This document shows positions 11,851 to 24,780 of a stretch of DNA of 64,000 nucleotides, piece by piece. This DNA is from Labia minor (Eukaryota; Arthropoda; Insecta; Dermaptera; Spongiphoridae). Numbering within the stretch: the stretch's first letter is position 1; every line of letters starts with the position of its first letter. The translations under genes and the position numbers were made by a program. Where the stretch lies: positions 17,967,580 to 18,031,579 of the forward strand of contig OY720344.1 of NCBI GenBank assembly GCA_963082975.1. The letters are read 5' to 3'. Below the pieces are notes generated by a model. It saw only the letters and a program-made list of their open reading frames with translations. It had not been told where the DNA came from and made no database searches.

Positions 11851-13228
11851 TTATTATCATTGTATCTCATTTATGATATTATTTAACCTTTTTTCTTTTC
11901 TAAGTATTCCAAACTCATCGAACGCTTTCCTAAAGATGTTTTTTAAATAGAGATTAAACACAGTGATAATTTTCATTCATTTCTATTAAAATTTTTTAGT
12001 AATATAAGTATATATTTATATATATGGCATAGATTAATAAATACTTGTTTTTATTTTTATTATAAATTTTGAATTTAACTGACTCTAAGAGTTCAAATTT
12101 ATTATAAAAGGTCAAGTGATGTAAGAAAGAATTCGTTCTTGACGATTGAAGTATAATAACATAGAATAGGATTCGACCTAAGATTTCTGAGAGGAAAATC
12201 AAAATGCTCCTTGACAGTAAGACATTAGAAATAACTGTACTTAATTTCATCCTTTATATCCTCTTTTTACAAAAAATGTGATTCTAAAGATTTCAGAGTG
12301 GGTCAGTTGAATTCTTAAATCCATTATATGATTGAATAAAAATGAATGCAAAGAAAATGAATGAAAAGGTAATGCCATGATAAGATTTTATGTTTTCTTT
12401 TCTATAAAATTAGAAAAATATAAACTTTATTGAATAAAAATTGAATTAAATATAGATAATTCAATATTAATATTAAAATTACAAAATTATGAATGATTAA
12501 ACGCAAAAATAAATACAATTCAATAAATACAAATTGAATGAAAGTTTAAAAGTTGACAAAAAATATAATTAAGATGGTCAAGTTTCTGCAAATGCTACTC
12601 GAGATGTGATATAAAATTGAAATGTATTTGTAGAAAGTTGAAGAAGAAATGGAATTGAAGTTTGTAAAGGGAATGGGATTCGATTGAGGGAGGGAGGGAC
12701 ATGTCAAATAAAATAGGTGTCACGCTGGTTTCCCTATAGGGTGGCCAACCCTTAAAATTATTAAAATTATAAAATTCAAAAAATAAATTAATTAAAATTT
12801 TAAAAAAAATGAAAATTCTAAAAAAACTTATTTAAGATTGTATGAAACATCGATTAATATAATAATATAATATAATAATAATATAATATAATAATAATTA
12901 GAGGTAGTTTAAAAATTTTCTCATAAGAGTTACGAAAAATTATCGATAAAATAATAAGAGAAAATTTAATAATTTATGAGATCATATTTTCTGGTATTTT
13001 TTTTATACATTATCTTCGCCTTTACCGATACTCTTTTCTTATTATTTGATATTTTTAAATAAATAATCTTATTTGATAATTTTAAATAAAGTATGCTTTT
13101 TAAAATTTTATTTTTGAATTTTTTTTTTTTGGTTTTATTATTATTTTCATTCTTTCTTCTTTTTTACATGCTTCTCATCTTATCTCCTCTCTCTTTTCTC
13201 TTCTAAGATATTTCTTTCTCTACATTTA

Positions 13229-13262
<34 letters not shown>

Positions 13263-13499
13263 GATTTTTTAAGATAGATATAAAACCTGAATGTAGCACA
13301 GCTGCTCTCTAACAAATTGAAAATTGATTTGTTGAATGACATTGCATTTTTTCTAATATAAAAAAAACTACTACTTTAATATATAATATCTAAAATATCT
13401 CTATTTCATTAATCAAAAATTATTAAAACTAAAGTAAATGTGAATATAATAATTCCATATATATATATAAATATAAGAGATAATACTTAAACGTTATAT
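11851..13499. other. A+T-rich non-coding stretch
   Basis: Repetitive ATA/ATAAT tracts (about 12855-12898), poly-T and (TA)n (about 13231-13259). Nothing coding recognised. Confidence 0.6.
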
Positions 13500-14010
13500 T
13501 AAAAATTAAAATCCAACTTTAGGCAAATGGTTTTAAAAAAAAATCCTAAATTTCTAGGAACAATTCTAGACAGAAAAGTGAATTTGGCTGCCTATATTAC
13601 AAATATTAGACATAATTAAAAAATAACACTAATGGTTCTTTGGACATTAATTAGACTTGAAATTGTAATGGACTGGGAATAAAAAAACTCCATCTTTTTA
13701 AATTGAAAGATTGATATGTTTTAAAATTGAAATAATATAATCCGAAATATTAAGATACTTATCAAATACACACACCAAATTGATAATCAAATTATTAAAA
13801 GAGAAGTTTTAAGCATCGTTTTTATCCTTTGTGGATATTAAAGTCATCAAAAAGAACTTGACGGCCGAAGAGCTTTCCGAAAAAGGACTTTAAAAGTTGT
13901 TTATACAAGTTATACAGCTGAGCACAGAGGTGTATTAGGGCACATAGGTTTGAGCAGATTAGTTCGAAAAATATTAAAAGTTAAAGTTTTTCAAATCATC
14001 TGTTCTGGTG
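13500..14010 (+). pseudogene. Possible non-LTR retrotransposon remnant
   Basis: A short frame reading KFLGTILDRKVNLAAYI resembles the 'FLGvtLD..L.w..Hi' segment near the end of the reverse transcriptase of jockey-type LINEs. It is followed by broken frames such as TAEHRGVLGHIGLSRLVRK. Stops are frequent and no catalytic motif is visible, so the call rests on one short match recalled from family knowledge. Confidence 0.35.
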
Positions 14011-14877
14011 TTATTAATGCAGTCCTGGAAATTAAGTATATTAAATTACTAATAATTTATCTTTTATTTGTTCATTTGTATATTTGTATTAGACCAAATA
14101 ATCAAGGAAAAAATCAGTAATAAATCTTTCTCTCTCTCACTTCCAATTTTAAAATTGATAATTAATTAATTAAGAATTAATATACTTATGATTTAAACTT
14201 TATTAAAAGTTTATTAGAATAGATTAATTATATTAAATTAAATCAAATAATAAACGAAAAATTTTATATTTTATATAGGTAATATTTTTTTTTATTTTTT
14301 TTTTATTTTAATTATACCTCAATTAAAAAATAATGTGTGAGAAATAAGATATGCCCTAAATGCAGATTTTTTTTTAATATGATAATTGAATAATTAATAT
14401 AATAATTGAGTAGGTATATCTAATTTTTACTTTTCAAAATAAAATTTATTTAGCTATATTATTTGTTTAAATTTTATTAATTTATTTATTCCTTAATCAC
14501 TCTGTATGTTATAAATTAACATAGAGTTTCTGGAATTGATATATATATATATATGTATATAAGTATATAATTTTCAAATTTATACAAATTTTCTAAGGGT
14601 GAATTGAGTATATTGATTTTAATTAAATTTTTCTAATAAATAAATCTAAAATAAAATTAATTAATTAATTGCTTTTATTAATTTACTTTTATTAAATGTA
14701 TGGTTTTTATTCTTTTATTATTAACAGCTTTTGATTAGATTTATTATTCATTACGTATATGTGTTAGTAAGTAACCTTTGAAATGTCACCCCTTTTCCGT
14801 TTTCCTATATTTTGATATTAAATTTATTTATCAATGATATAACGTAAAGTACCTATCTGTGTTGAAATATATAAAAG

Positions 14878-14911
<34 letters not shown>

Positions 14912-15631
14912 GTAGTGTACTGATGGTTTGATAATCGTTAATACATTTCATAAATCACTTGTATTTTTTTTATCATATTTACCTCCTCCTCGAAATGATT
15001 AATGGATGTTTAGAAATGAAATTGCAAATTCGCTTTGGCTTTTTTTTTGAACAAGGGTGGAGGAAGTGGAGTTAAATCGAAAACAATGAATGTATTTTAA
15101 AATGTTTATCATCGTGAAAATCCATTAACTTTCTCTATACATATATAAGGGTAGTTGTAATTCTAACAGATATATATATAGAGTAAGAGGGAGATAGAGG
15201 GTTTACTTTCTCTTATTTGATGGTAAACCGCACTCGTCGTTAAATGTTCATTCAAATAAACATTTAAATCAAAATAAATATGTAGAGAGAAAATAGGGAG
15301 AAATAGTTAGATATGTGTATATATTGCATGGTATATATATATATATACAATACAATACATATGATATAAATCTCAACATACACATATTATTCAATAGAAA
15401 TCAAAAGAAATTAATTAGAAATATGAGAATAAATGAACGACAACAAATAATAATAAAACTTTAATAAATCATTATTCATCAAATTTGTATTTATTTTATT
15501 TGTTTCAATTAAAATTTAATAAATTAATATTTTATTAGTACGAACTTAGGTCAGTGATAAAATACTGAGCTGCTGAACTAATTGTAAGATGACTGAATAA
15601 AGGTACTCAAAAATTTAAAATGAATAAAAAA
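14011..15631. other. A+T-rich non-coding stretch
   Basis: (TA)n tracts (about 14540-14555, 14880-14908, 15330-15348) and poly-T. No coding segment recognised. Confidence 0.6.
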
Positions 15632-16255
15632 TTAGCTGGAGTGTCTCCACTCGACTATCTCGCAATTTGAATTGGATTAAATAACATAATATATTATATT
15701 TTATTAAATTTAATTAATTATAAATTATAAATAAAAATTAATAAATAATATTTATTAAACCAGCGCATGTTTGGCTCTTTGTTGAAGGCACCATGGCACG
15801 TGTTGGCGCGTGAGATTTGCAGTGTTAAAAAATGAATTCTGGTACTTTCAGCTATTTAATCAAGCTGAAATTCTATATATAGCAGTTTTATACAATTATT
15901 AATCATGTGAAAAATTATCAAACATATATCTTTATTTTTACGGTCACTTTAGAAGAAACAAAATCATAACGTTGTAGGTAATGACCCTCTTCCGGTTGAG
16001 CTACATTTCTCAAAAGTTGATAGAAAACTACGAATTTTGAATAATGCTCATATACCAAATTTCATCATTCTCGCTCAAATCGTTTTTGCGTAATCTTGGT
16101 TACATACATACACACACACATACACACATACACACACACAGACATTTTTCTCAACCTTAGTGAAAATGATTCAGGAACCTTCAAAACGTATAAAAACATC
16201 AAAATCTCAACATCGAAAATTTTCGTGATCGCAATACTATCTCTGGCAAGATAGT
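15632..16255 (+). mobile_element. Helentron-like non-autonomous element, copy 2
   Basis: Same architecture as 2861-3474: 5' hairpin, subterminal actatctcgc, a (CA/TACA)n core at about 16106-16140, and a terminal 3' hairpin with one base changed (ggcaagatagt). The two copies differ at scattered bases and small indels only, so they are clear relatives. Confidence 0.75.
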
Positions 16256-17014
16256 AATAAATAAAATTGTAAACTTGCTATTATAGAGTTTTAATAAAAA
16301 TAAACACAATTAGAAATCTCTTAATAGTTATGTTCTCTATGTGATGTTTTTAATTATAATATTAATCATTCAAGATCATTCTCCCCTATAAAATCATTAT
16401 CTGTTTAACACCCATCATCATTAACCAATCAACGCTCAGCTAATATAATCTCTAAATTATAAATTTCTATTTTTATATTACACTATTTATACTTGATTGA
16501 AATTGGAATTCGATGATTCGTGAAAATAATACAATTAAAATTTGAATTAATTTGAAACTAATAGTTTGATTATGATTAGTTATATTTTATTTATTTTATT
16601 TAATCATGTTAAAAATATGGATTGTTTTTATTTTAATGTAAATTTTGTTTTTTCTTTCTGATTGATTCATATGAAAATCTTAGATAGTGATTCAATGGAA
16701 TATTTACTTGATTGAGCTCTGATAAAGATTACTCGATTCTCCACGTAATGAGTTTTCCTTGATTAAGTATAAAGTTAACTAAATCGAATAATTTCTTCCA
16801 TATTTCAATAGACATACACTTTTTTATAGAAAGAAGAAAAAACACAAGTTTTTATCTGTTTTATTTTTTAAAAAGATAAAAAAAATTATAACCAGAAAGA
16901 AAAGTAAAAAAAGAGAGAAAAAAGAAAATAAATTCAATACTCAGTTGATAACAAATTACTTATTTTGTTAAAAATACTTGCTTTATTATTTATAATAAAT
17001 TTATGTATGTGGTG
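16256..17014. other. A+T-rich non-coding stretch
   Basis: Nothing recognised beyond poly-A/T tracts. Confidence 0.6.
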
Positions 17015-17400
17015 ATGGTATATATATATAGCACCTGGTTCTTCGAGCCGGGCTAAAAAACTATTCCTTATAATCGGGGTTGGGCTGGTAATATTAATAT
17101 CTGGTTCACCGAGCCGCCGCTCGTTTCTTTAAAAAAATTATTCCTTATGAATTATGAATATTTAAGATTAAGATTATTTAATTTCAAATAATTTAAAAGA
17201 ACATAAATTTAAAAAAAATGACTCATAAAACATACAGTCCATAAAAGTACGTATTAATGCACTGAAAGACAGAAAAGTATGGCCTGTGGACATAATATAA
17301 TATATATTTCGTAATTTGAATATAAAATATTATTAAAATAAATATTTTTAATTTTATTTTATTTATAATATTTTGTATTTAAGAAAGCGCTGTATTATAA
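17015..17400 (-). repeat. Dispersed repeat related to 1385-1800, inverted
   Basis: Read on the minus strand it follows the right half of the 1385-1800 copy: a cytosine-rich stretch near ttcgtaatttg, the tract around acgtattaatgcactgaaag, then ttctttaaaa, and the end motif ggtgaacc. A duplicated end motif (cctggttcttcgagcc and tctggttcaccgagcc) is present at 17034-17115. Confidence 0.55.
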
Positions 17401-17952
17401 TTTTTATTATTATTAGATGTTATTATTGATAGTTAAGTTTCATTTCAATTTTATAATTACATTAATGAAATGAAAATTTAATTTAATTCAAAAATATTTT
17501 AAACTCAAATGATTATGAGATAAAACGATTTATTTCATATAAGATATAATATTAAATAATTTGGTTAAAATATCGAATAATAATTACCTCTCTCTCTCTC
17601 TCTCTCTCACTCTTTCTTTCTCTCTTATACTCAATCTCTATCTAATCTACTTTAGTCGATGAAATTAATTATCTCGAGAGCTGAAGCGAAGATTAAATGG
17701 GAATAGGTGTGGGGTCGTTGTGTGTATGTGTGGAAAGGGATATGTTTTAGAAGTGGTCCATCTTCCGGATACTGCACCCTGATAACCATCACAACCTACA
17801 AATAAGAGAGAGCCTGAAAATAGAAGTGGGGGTGAGGGTAGGTTGGGTGTGCAATTCAAAGGAGTTCCGTTCTATTTCTCTCTCGATGTCTCATTCATCA
17901 GTTAATAGTTAATATTCCTGTCTAATAAGGGAAGAATTTTACCTTCCATTCG

Positions 17953-17999
<47 letters not shown>

Positions 18000-18510
18000 A
18001 TTCTATTCTATGTATATTGAACTTTTATTAATTACTAATGTTCTCTTTGTCCCTTGCTATAAAACGACACTAACTGTAACATTCTGCATTTTTCACTAAT
18101 ATTAAAAAATTTAATAATAAAAAAATATTAGTTAATAAATTAATAATATTAAGTAGTAATTAAGACACTGACAGTCATTTTGTTAATTATCTATAATCAA
18201 ATCTCCTGATTAGAGATGATCATGGAATTTCTTTAGAAAAGAAAAGAAAATCCCTACGGAGACGGCACGATCTTTATTTTAACAGAATAAAGTAAATTAA
18301 ATTTTCTTAAATGAAAGATTATACAAAATTAAGATACCTAATCTTTAACTCTTGTGACGTAGAAGTGACATAATTACTACTGACTCGGATTCAATTGAAA
18401 TTCAATTGCAAAGTTTTACATCTTGATACTATAAACATATTTTGACATTTTTATTAAGAAAAATATCTTTATATTTATAATATATCATATTTTCAAAATA
18501 CATAGATGTA
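17401..18510. other. Non-coding stretch with a GC-richer island
   Basis: A (TC)n tract at about 17588-17625 and another joined to (TA)n at about 17957-17998 bracket a G-richer patch, 17650-17880. The 64-codon minus-strand frame through that patch has no recognisable domain or splice context. I could not assign the patch a role. Confidence 0.45.
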
Positions 18511-19362
18511 TAAGTATGAAACCGGAATTTACCTATAGATGGTGCTCGCTATCAGTTTAAAGACCGTAGGACCGCTTCTGTAGCGCCATCTTCTCCCTGC
18601 TGACGAAGTTTGTCAACACACAATAACCTAATTTTCATACACCGATTTCTATAAGCTCAAACATGTCGAGTTTTGTGCCTACTAACTATGATTTACGGAC
18701 ATCATTGGTTTTATGTTATCATTTGAAGAAAACTGCTGTAGAATCGCATAGAATGCATTTCGAAATATTCGATGAACATGGCAAAACTCAATGCTTTGAG
18801 TGGTTTAAAATATTTAAAAGTGGTGATTTTTACATGAGTAACGAGGAGCGTCGGGAACCTCCGCTAAAGGGAATAATTATGAGCTACTAAAACCTGGCGA
18901 AACCGTTAACACTGATCGCTACTAACGACAAATGATCGATTTGAATCGAACAATACGTGTAAAACAACGGAATAAGCAAAAAAGTAACGAATAATCATTT
19001 TTCTTCGTGAAAATGTTCCTCACTCACAGCAAAACGGGTAACGGATACGATCGAGGCGTTCATTTGGGAAGTACTAGCGCATGCAGCTTATTCTCCAAAC
19101 TTGGCTCCGTCTGATTATCATCTATTCGAATCATAGGGAGATGCACTCCCCGAACAAAACTTCGATTCGTATGAAAATGTACGAAAATGGCTCGACAACT
19201 GTTTCGCTTCTAAGGAAGAATTGTTTTTTGTGGCGTAACATTCATAACCTGCCGAAGAGGTGGAAAAAATGTATAAATTCCAATGGAAACTATTTTGAAT
19301 AAAATATTTTTTGTAATTTTCAAATAACAGATTTCTACAAAAAAATTCCAGTTTAATACTTC
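18511..19362 (+). mobile_element. mariner transposon remnant, internally deleted
   Basis: The frame from 18663 begins MSSFVPTNYDLRTSLVLCYH and runs through HLKKTAVESHR and TQCFEWFKIFKSGDFYMSNE, which is the N-terminal helix-turn-helix region of mariner transposases. After an internal deletion the C-terminal end follows in broken frames (AAYSPNLAPSDYHLF, then DSYENVRKWLDN), covering the catalytic SPDxAPSDYHLF region. Imperfect terminal repeats are visible: agtatgaaaccggaattt at 18513 and the inverse of agtattaaactggaattt at 19343-19360. Stops and frameshifts make it inactive. Confidence 0.88.
18663..18890 (+). pseudogene. mariner transposase N-terminal fragment
   Basis: About 75 codons from an ATG. 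Residues 1-60 carry the family's N-terminal DNA-binding start. The frame then leaves the family pattern at about residue 63 (EERREPPLKG) and stops. A full mariner transposase is about 345 residues, so most of the catalytic core is absent here. Confidence 0.85.
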
Positions 19363-19639
19363 GTGTAGAAGTATGGTATATAGCACAGAATAAGTCTGAA
19401 GCGAACTGCTGCATACTTCACTTTTATTGATTAACTAATAATACACTCAGATTTTAATAATTAATACGAATTAATTACTTATAATAATTATTAAAATTTA
19501 GTTTGGATAAATATTCTTTGTTAAAAAACAACGCGATATTTTTTTATAAAATCTTTATAAATCTTTATCTTTAAATTACATTTTTCATAGATTATTTAAA
19601 ATATCCTGGAAAACTCTCCTATGAATACTGTTTCCATCC

Positions 19640-19887
19640 TGTTTGATTGTTTCACCTTCCAGTAATTGATGATTTCTTGAAGTATAAATGAGACAATTTC
19701 TCCAACTGGTGTAGAAGACGATAATTTAAGCGAAGTTAAATATTGCTTATTTGAGCCAACAGAAGATGAAATATTGTCCAGAGCACTTTTTTATGAAATC
19801 AAAAGAGCTCGGATGGATGCCATCTATTGTGAAGACGTTGTCACTGAAATTTTGCGAAAGAAGAGGGAAATGATTAATTTGGAATAA
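19640..19887 (+). pseudogene. Unexplained protein-like segment
   Basis: From about 19694 one frame stays open for some 65 codons without needing an ATG: TISPTGVEDDNLSEVKYCLF, then EPTEDEILSRALFYEIKRAR, then MDAIYCEDVVTEILRKKREM, ending in TAA at 19885-19887. The acidic/basic composition is more protein-like than nearby shadows. I do not recognise it. It could be a terminal exon (an AG precedes it at about 19661) or a fragment of a transposable element. Confidence 0.25.
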
Positions 19888-21072
19888 GAGAGGATATGAA
19901 TGATTAAGGAAAAAAGAATATTTAATGAAAATTTCATTAAATATTCTTTTTCATGAAAATTTCATTAAATATTCTTTTTCATTTCATTATGAATTTGATA
20001 ATGGAAGAAACTATGAAAAGTGATAAATTTTGCCAAGCATTGAAGAGAAGAAAGAGAAAGTGATTTTTATTGCTTTTACAATGATAACTGAAGAACCGTA
20101 ATGGCGCAAACCAACAATTAAAAAGAGATCCCTCTTTGGTGAAAAAATCAAACTAAATTGATTTTACTCTGTTCAATCTATGCGTCAGTCTGCAAATAAA
20201 TACTGGACTACTTGCCTATATAATACATAAATGTTTTACTTTTTTTTAACTGGTAGTAGTAATTAGTAGTAGTAGTAGTAATTATTTTAAGTAATTACAA
20301 GTAATCTTTTTTTTTATTTTTGAGTGTATGTGTATTTGTGTGTCTAATAATAATATATTATTTTAGATCATCAATCTTTCTTGACTGCCTATTAACTTTA
20401 CATAAATTGTTTTATATTTTATAATACATGTAGAAAATTTATCTTTGTTCCTGACAGGTTAACTTTTATATAAATATATATAAAAACTAGAATACAATCA
20501 ATTTGCCATCAAAAGAAAATTTAAATAAATACAGGATAAAAAAATTACTATACAAAAGAATTTTTTAATTAAAATATATAAATTAAGTGTTAAACTTTAG
20601 TAACAATTTTGTAAACAAAAAATAAAGTTATTTATGTGTTGAAATATAAAAATAATAATAATATTTAATTTATTTTTTGCATTTATATTAAAAATATAGT
20701 CTACACAAAGAATAATTTAAGAATAAATGTGTTTTTAACTTGGAAAATTAAATTAATAGTTAAACTAGTAGTAGAACATACTCTGAGAACGTGCGTTTTA
20801 TGATCTGCTGATGAATTTCACACTGAAAAATTTTGAAACTGGTGTATTGTGACTTTCTGGTGTCTTAAATAGAATCAGTGATAAATTTGATCTCTCCCAT
20901 CTATTACTTAAGCATAGAATAGTGTTCTTCAAAAGTTAAAAAACGTTCCTTAATTTTATTAAAAAATGTGATAATTATTAAAATTTGAATACTTACTCAT
21001 ATAGAAAATGAATGGGAAACATATACGTACATTAAGTAAATGTTTTTTGTTTCAAATTAATTTAATTAATGT

Positions 21073-21103
<31 letters not shown>

Positions 21104-21123
21104 ACATGCCATTCAATAAGTAC
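19888..21123. other. A+T-rich non-coding stretch
   Basis: A tandem duplication of about 30 bp (aaaatttcattaaatattct) at about 19925-19982, a (TAG)n tract at about 20253-20280, and (TA)n at about 21076-21102. No gene recognised. Confidence 0.6.
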
Positions 21124-21550
21124 AGCGTCATCGAAAAAAGTGGACGGAATTTTGTTGTACAACTATTCGATAAATAAACATGTCATCAACACGAAATTAA
21201 CGAGAGATTGAATAGCATTATAAATATTTTGAGTAGCATTTACTCGAAGTCAGTGGGCGCATGCGCAGTCGCCTTCTTACCGTGCGCCGCCATTGCCGTG
21301 CGGCTCGACTAGGTTTGTCACTTCAGAGACGCCATGACTTCAGTACAGTAAAAAGCGCAGTGTGTTTTGTGGTATAATGATAATCGGCTAGATGTTTGTC
21401 GTGCGATGGGTTGAGCAAACGTTGAAACTTTAGAGTAGCTAAAAAAGTTTAAGATTTTCTCTGTCTTTTGATGTTTAAATAAATATTCTACCATTGTATT
21501 AGGGTTTTTATTACTCTTCGAAATCCCGTCCATCTTTTTAGATGACCCTT
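21124..21550 (+). mobile_element. Inverted-repeat element with a decayed transposase start
   Basis: Ends are imperfect inverted repeats: gcgtcatcgaaaaaagtgg on the left and the inverse of gggtcatctaaaaagatgg on the right. Inside, from 21333, a frame reads MTSVQ, stop, KAQCVLWYND, which resembles the start of IS630/mariner-type transposases. The left half holds a CpG-rich patch (21240-21320) with the palindrome gcgcatgcgc. Inactive remnant; the superfamily is inferred. Confidence 0.6.
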
Positions 21551-22312
21551 TTCTAATTCTATTTATCTACATTTATATTATTAATTTATCAGTACTCTCC
21601 AACCATTCGAGTTAACGAACTATATTTCTGAATGAAGATTATGAAAAATATATGCTAATTAAAGATTTATTAATTAAAAATATTTAAATTTGTAAAATAT
21701 CATTTTATTTAGTTATAAAAAATTAATCGTGATAAAAAGGGTTTATGTCTAGCAATAACAATTACAAAAAGCTAATCTATATTATATAAAAGGGTTTTTA
21801 TCTCGACATTGGTCAGTATTTAAAAGTTTTTGCATATCTTCTCGTTTCATGACATGTAGAATCCAAAAGTGAGTTTAGAATTTATCCTGTCTGTCCAGGA
21901 AATCGGATCGCTAACTCATAATTGGCTGATTACAATGAAATTTTACCAGAATATGCCCCTGTTTAAATAAAGGTTATAAACATCTATTATAACTTATAAC
22001 ATATCATATCATATATCTTATATATGATTACATTTATAAAAAAAAATATTCAAAAATTTCAAATGAATAAATTAATTCCTTTAAAATATGCTTAAATTTT
22101 AATACAAATAATCTATCAAATGTAAATTAAATATACAGGTCGGATATCCGGAACACGTGGATAAAAATTGTGAAGGAAGACTAGTTGGAAACTTGCTTGT
22201 GGGGAGATCAATTGAGAAATATTGGTTGGTAAACAATATAAAGGAACGCGAAACGTAGGGAATTGGGCGAGAATAGTAGATAGATACGAGGTTGCTCTAG
22301 ATCAGTGTTTCC
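21551..22312. other. A+T-rich stretch with one unexplained open segment
   Basis: At 22141-22256, after an AG (atatacag), one frame reads VGYPEHVDKNCEGRLVGNLL then VGRSIEKYWLVNNIKERET to a TAG. It is not recognised and could be chance or a fragment of an exon. The rest is A+T-rich without a recognised feature. Confidence 0.4.
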
Positions 22313-23229
22313 CAAACTCTTTTGGCCCACGGGCCCCATTTCATAGTCAAAACTTGTTTACAAACCCCTTTTCATAGTAACAAAAACATTCCCACAGACC
22401 TTGAGTGAATAACCACGTTCGAGTCATGTTTCCATCCATGAAAAAGAAATAGAAGCCATGATCGCTCGGTTCTATTCGAACGTGATTTTCGGGCGTTACC
22501 TTATTAGCTTATTACTTATATCTTATGCACCTATCTACGTTTATATTTTGCTTAGGACGTAAAAATTGCTAACAATTATTGAGTGTTTTCAAATTAATAA
22601 GAATGTGTCTCAATTTATTTTTACTATTTCGCCAGGTTAGCTAGAATAATGAAATTTGTACACGGGCATTATTCAAAATTCGTAGTTTTCTTTCAACTTT
22701 TGAGAAATGTAGCTCATTCGGAAGAGGACCATTACCTACCACGTTTTAATGTTTTTTACTCCAAACTGGCCCTAAATAAATAATTAATAAATAATAAATA
22801 ATAGTTTTTCACATGATTAAAAATTGTATAAAACTGCTATATATAAAATTTCAGCTTGATTAAATCAGTGAAAGTACCGGAATTAATTTTTTAAACTTTT
22901 TAACACGTTGTCTGCCAATCACGCGCCAGCACGTGACATGGTGTCATCAACCAAGAGCCAAACACGCGCTGGTTTAATAAATATTATTTATTAATTTTAA
23001 TTCATATTTTAATTAATTAAATTTAAGTTAAATATAATATATGTTAATTAATCCAATTTAAATTTGCAAGATATTCGAGTGGAAACACTCGAGATTTTTT
23101 TTTTATTAAACCTTGCGCGGACCATCTGACATTGTTCATGGACCCCCAAATCGATCTTAATTTTCCAAGAACCCCCTGATTATCTCAAGAACTCCTTGGA
23201 GTCCCTAGGGACCACTTTGGGAAACACTG
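22313..23229. mobile_element. hAT-like element holding a nested Helentron-like copy
   Basis: Begins CAGTGTTTCCCAAACT and ends with the inverse (tttgggaaacactg), the same terminal type as 8561-10082. The flanking 8-mers ctctagat and gtttaaat match at five of eight positions, consistent with a decayed target duplication. The flanks of the nested element (about 22320-22440 and 23100-23225) carry the element's own sequence. No transposase is recognised. Confidence 0.7.
22621..23093 (-). mobile_element. Helentron-like element, copy 3, internally deleted
   Basis: The inverse of 2861-3474: the 3' terminus (ttactatttcgccag) is followed directly by gttagctagaataatgaaat, so the microsatellite-bearing segment of about 150 bp is missing while both ends are kept. 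The 5' end (gagtggaaacactcgag) is at 23076-23092. More diverged than copies 1 and 2. Confidence 0.7.
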
Positions 23230-23237
23230 GTTTAAAT

Positions 23238-23625
23238 ACACACAGTTGGAGGAATGTAGTTGCTGCGGATATGGAATTTCAAGTTCCTAGCGCCACCTAT
23301 AATAATAAGTTTTTCCCTAATCAGATTAAGATCTAAGGTTTACTACATAAAAAAAAATAGTAAAAGCGAAAGGCCCAAAGAATAAACAAATAAAACAATT
23401 AATGTAAATTTACATTATTACATGTTTATATTTTAAGTTTATCTAAATGTAGTTTTATATAACGTTAAGTTAAGTTATATTTAGCTCCTGTCTCAACCTT
23501 TAATATTTCCTTGCAACTAATAATAAAATGAATATTTAAAAAATAACAACAATGCATTACTTCACACTGACTTGGAATGAAAAGCTTTGAAGGTAGTCTG
23601 AATAAAAATATATTATAGTATAGTA
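23238..23625. other. Non-coding stretch
   Basis: Between two hAT-type elements; mixed to A+T-rich composition, no recognised coding or repeat content. Confidence 0.5.
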
Positions 23626-23944
23626 CAGGCCTGGCCAACCCAAATAACTCCATGAGCCTCTTTGATTAGGAGCAATGCTACAGGGGCCACATTTTAGGAA
23701 AACGTGCTTTTAGAAATGCAAAAGAAATAAAATGCCTAAGGCGTTACGAGTTTTTTATTGTTTCAATTAAATTTGGAGTCCTATCTAATCTGAAATTTGT
23801 TTTTCTTTATTAATTAATTATAATTATTTCAATTATATTCTCTGTTTTTGAATATACAAATGAGAAATGTAAGCTACAAAAGAAATATAAAGTTAACTGG
23901 CGGGCCGCACAATTTTTCATGGTAGGCCGCGGGTTGGCCAGCTG
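23626..23944. mobile_element. hAT-type MITE, 319 bp
   Basis: Begins CAGGCCTGGCCAACCC and ends with the inverse of CAGCTGGCCAACCC. It is flanked by a perfect 8-bp duplication gtatagta (23618-23625 and 23945-23952). No coding content. The right-hand duplication runs into a long (TA)n tract (23950-23992). Confidence 0.9.
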
Positions 23945-23949
23945 GTATA

Positions 23950-23952
<3 letters not shown>

Positions 23953-23996
<44 letters not shown>

Positions 23997-24780
23997 ATTA
24001 TAATTGATGTAAACTGAAAAGGTTTTTTACTTGAAATTAATATTATACATATTAATCATAAAGGAAATTGGAAAATTAATCTAAACATTCAAAGTTGTAT
24101 GAAATTGCAAAGATAATATTATTATATTAATAGATACTAACTATTATATTACTTACTATATATATGATATCATAAATGTTTCTAAACTTTTTAATAATAA
24201 TTTGTGAAATTTAATTTAATTTTATTATTGTTAGTATTATTGTTATTATTATTTTTATTATATTCGAGACAAGAATTATTTAATAGAAATCAATTTAATT
24301 TTACTTAAATTGCATGAAATCGAAATTGATATTAATATTATCCTAGAGTACTTGACAAACAAATAGACACGATCATCATTCCTATGTTATTTAATTAAAT
24401 AGCATTATAAAAAGAAATAATTTAAAATAGCACTACTATTACTACTACTACTAGTAGTACTACTACTACTAGTAGTAGTAGTAGTAGTAGTTATTAGATT
24501 CAAGATTTAGATTTACCTCAATGAAAATAATGGTTTGAATATTGGTTTAAGTTTAAACAATTCCAAATGTGTATTTATCTTGATGAAGGAATATTTTGAT
24601 AATCAATCAAATCATTTTCGAACATATTTATTTGTTTGTTTTTTTTTATTATTATTAGGCCAGAAATAGAAATAGTACCCTCGTACTTATTAATTCAATA
24701 CTACAAAAATAAAATATTTCAAATTTGCTTTTTTGTGACAAAATAAATAATGCTCGCTGGTATATTTCTATATTTTTATT
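23953..24780. other. A+T-rich non-coding stretch with trinucleotide array
   Basis: A (TA)n tract, then A+T-rich sequence. At about 24431-24491 blocks of (ACT)n and (AGT)n alternate and can fold back on one another. No gene recognised. Confidence 0.6.
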
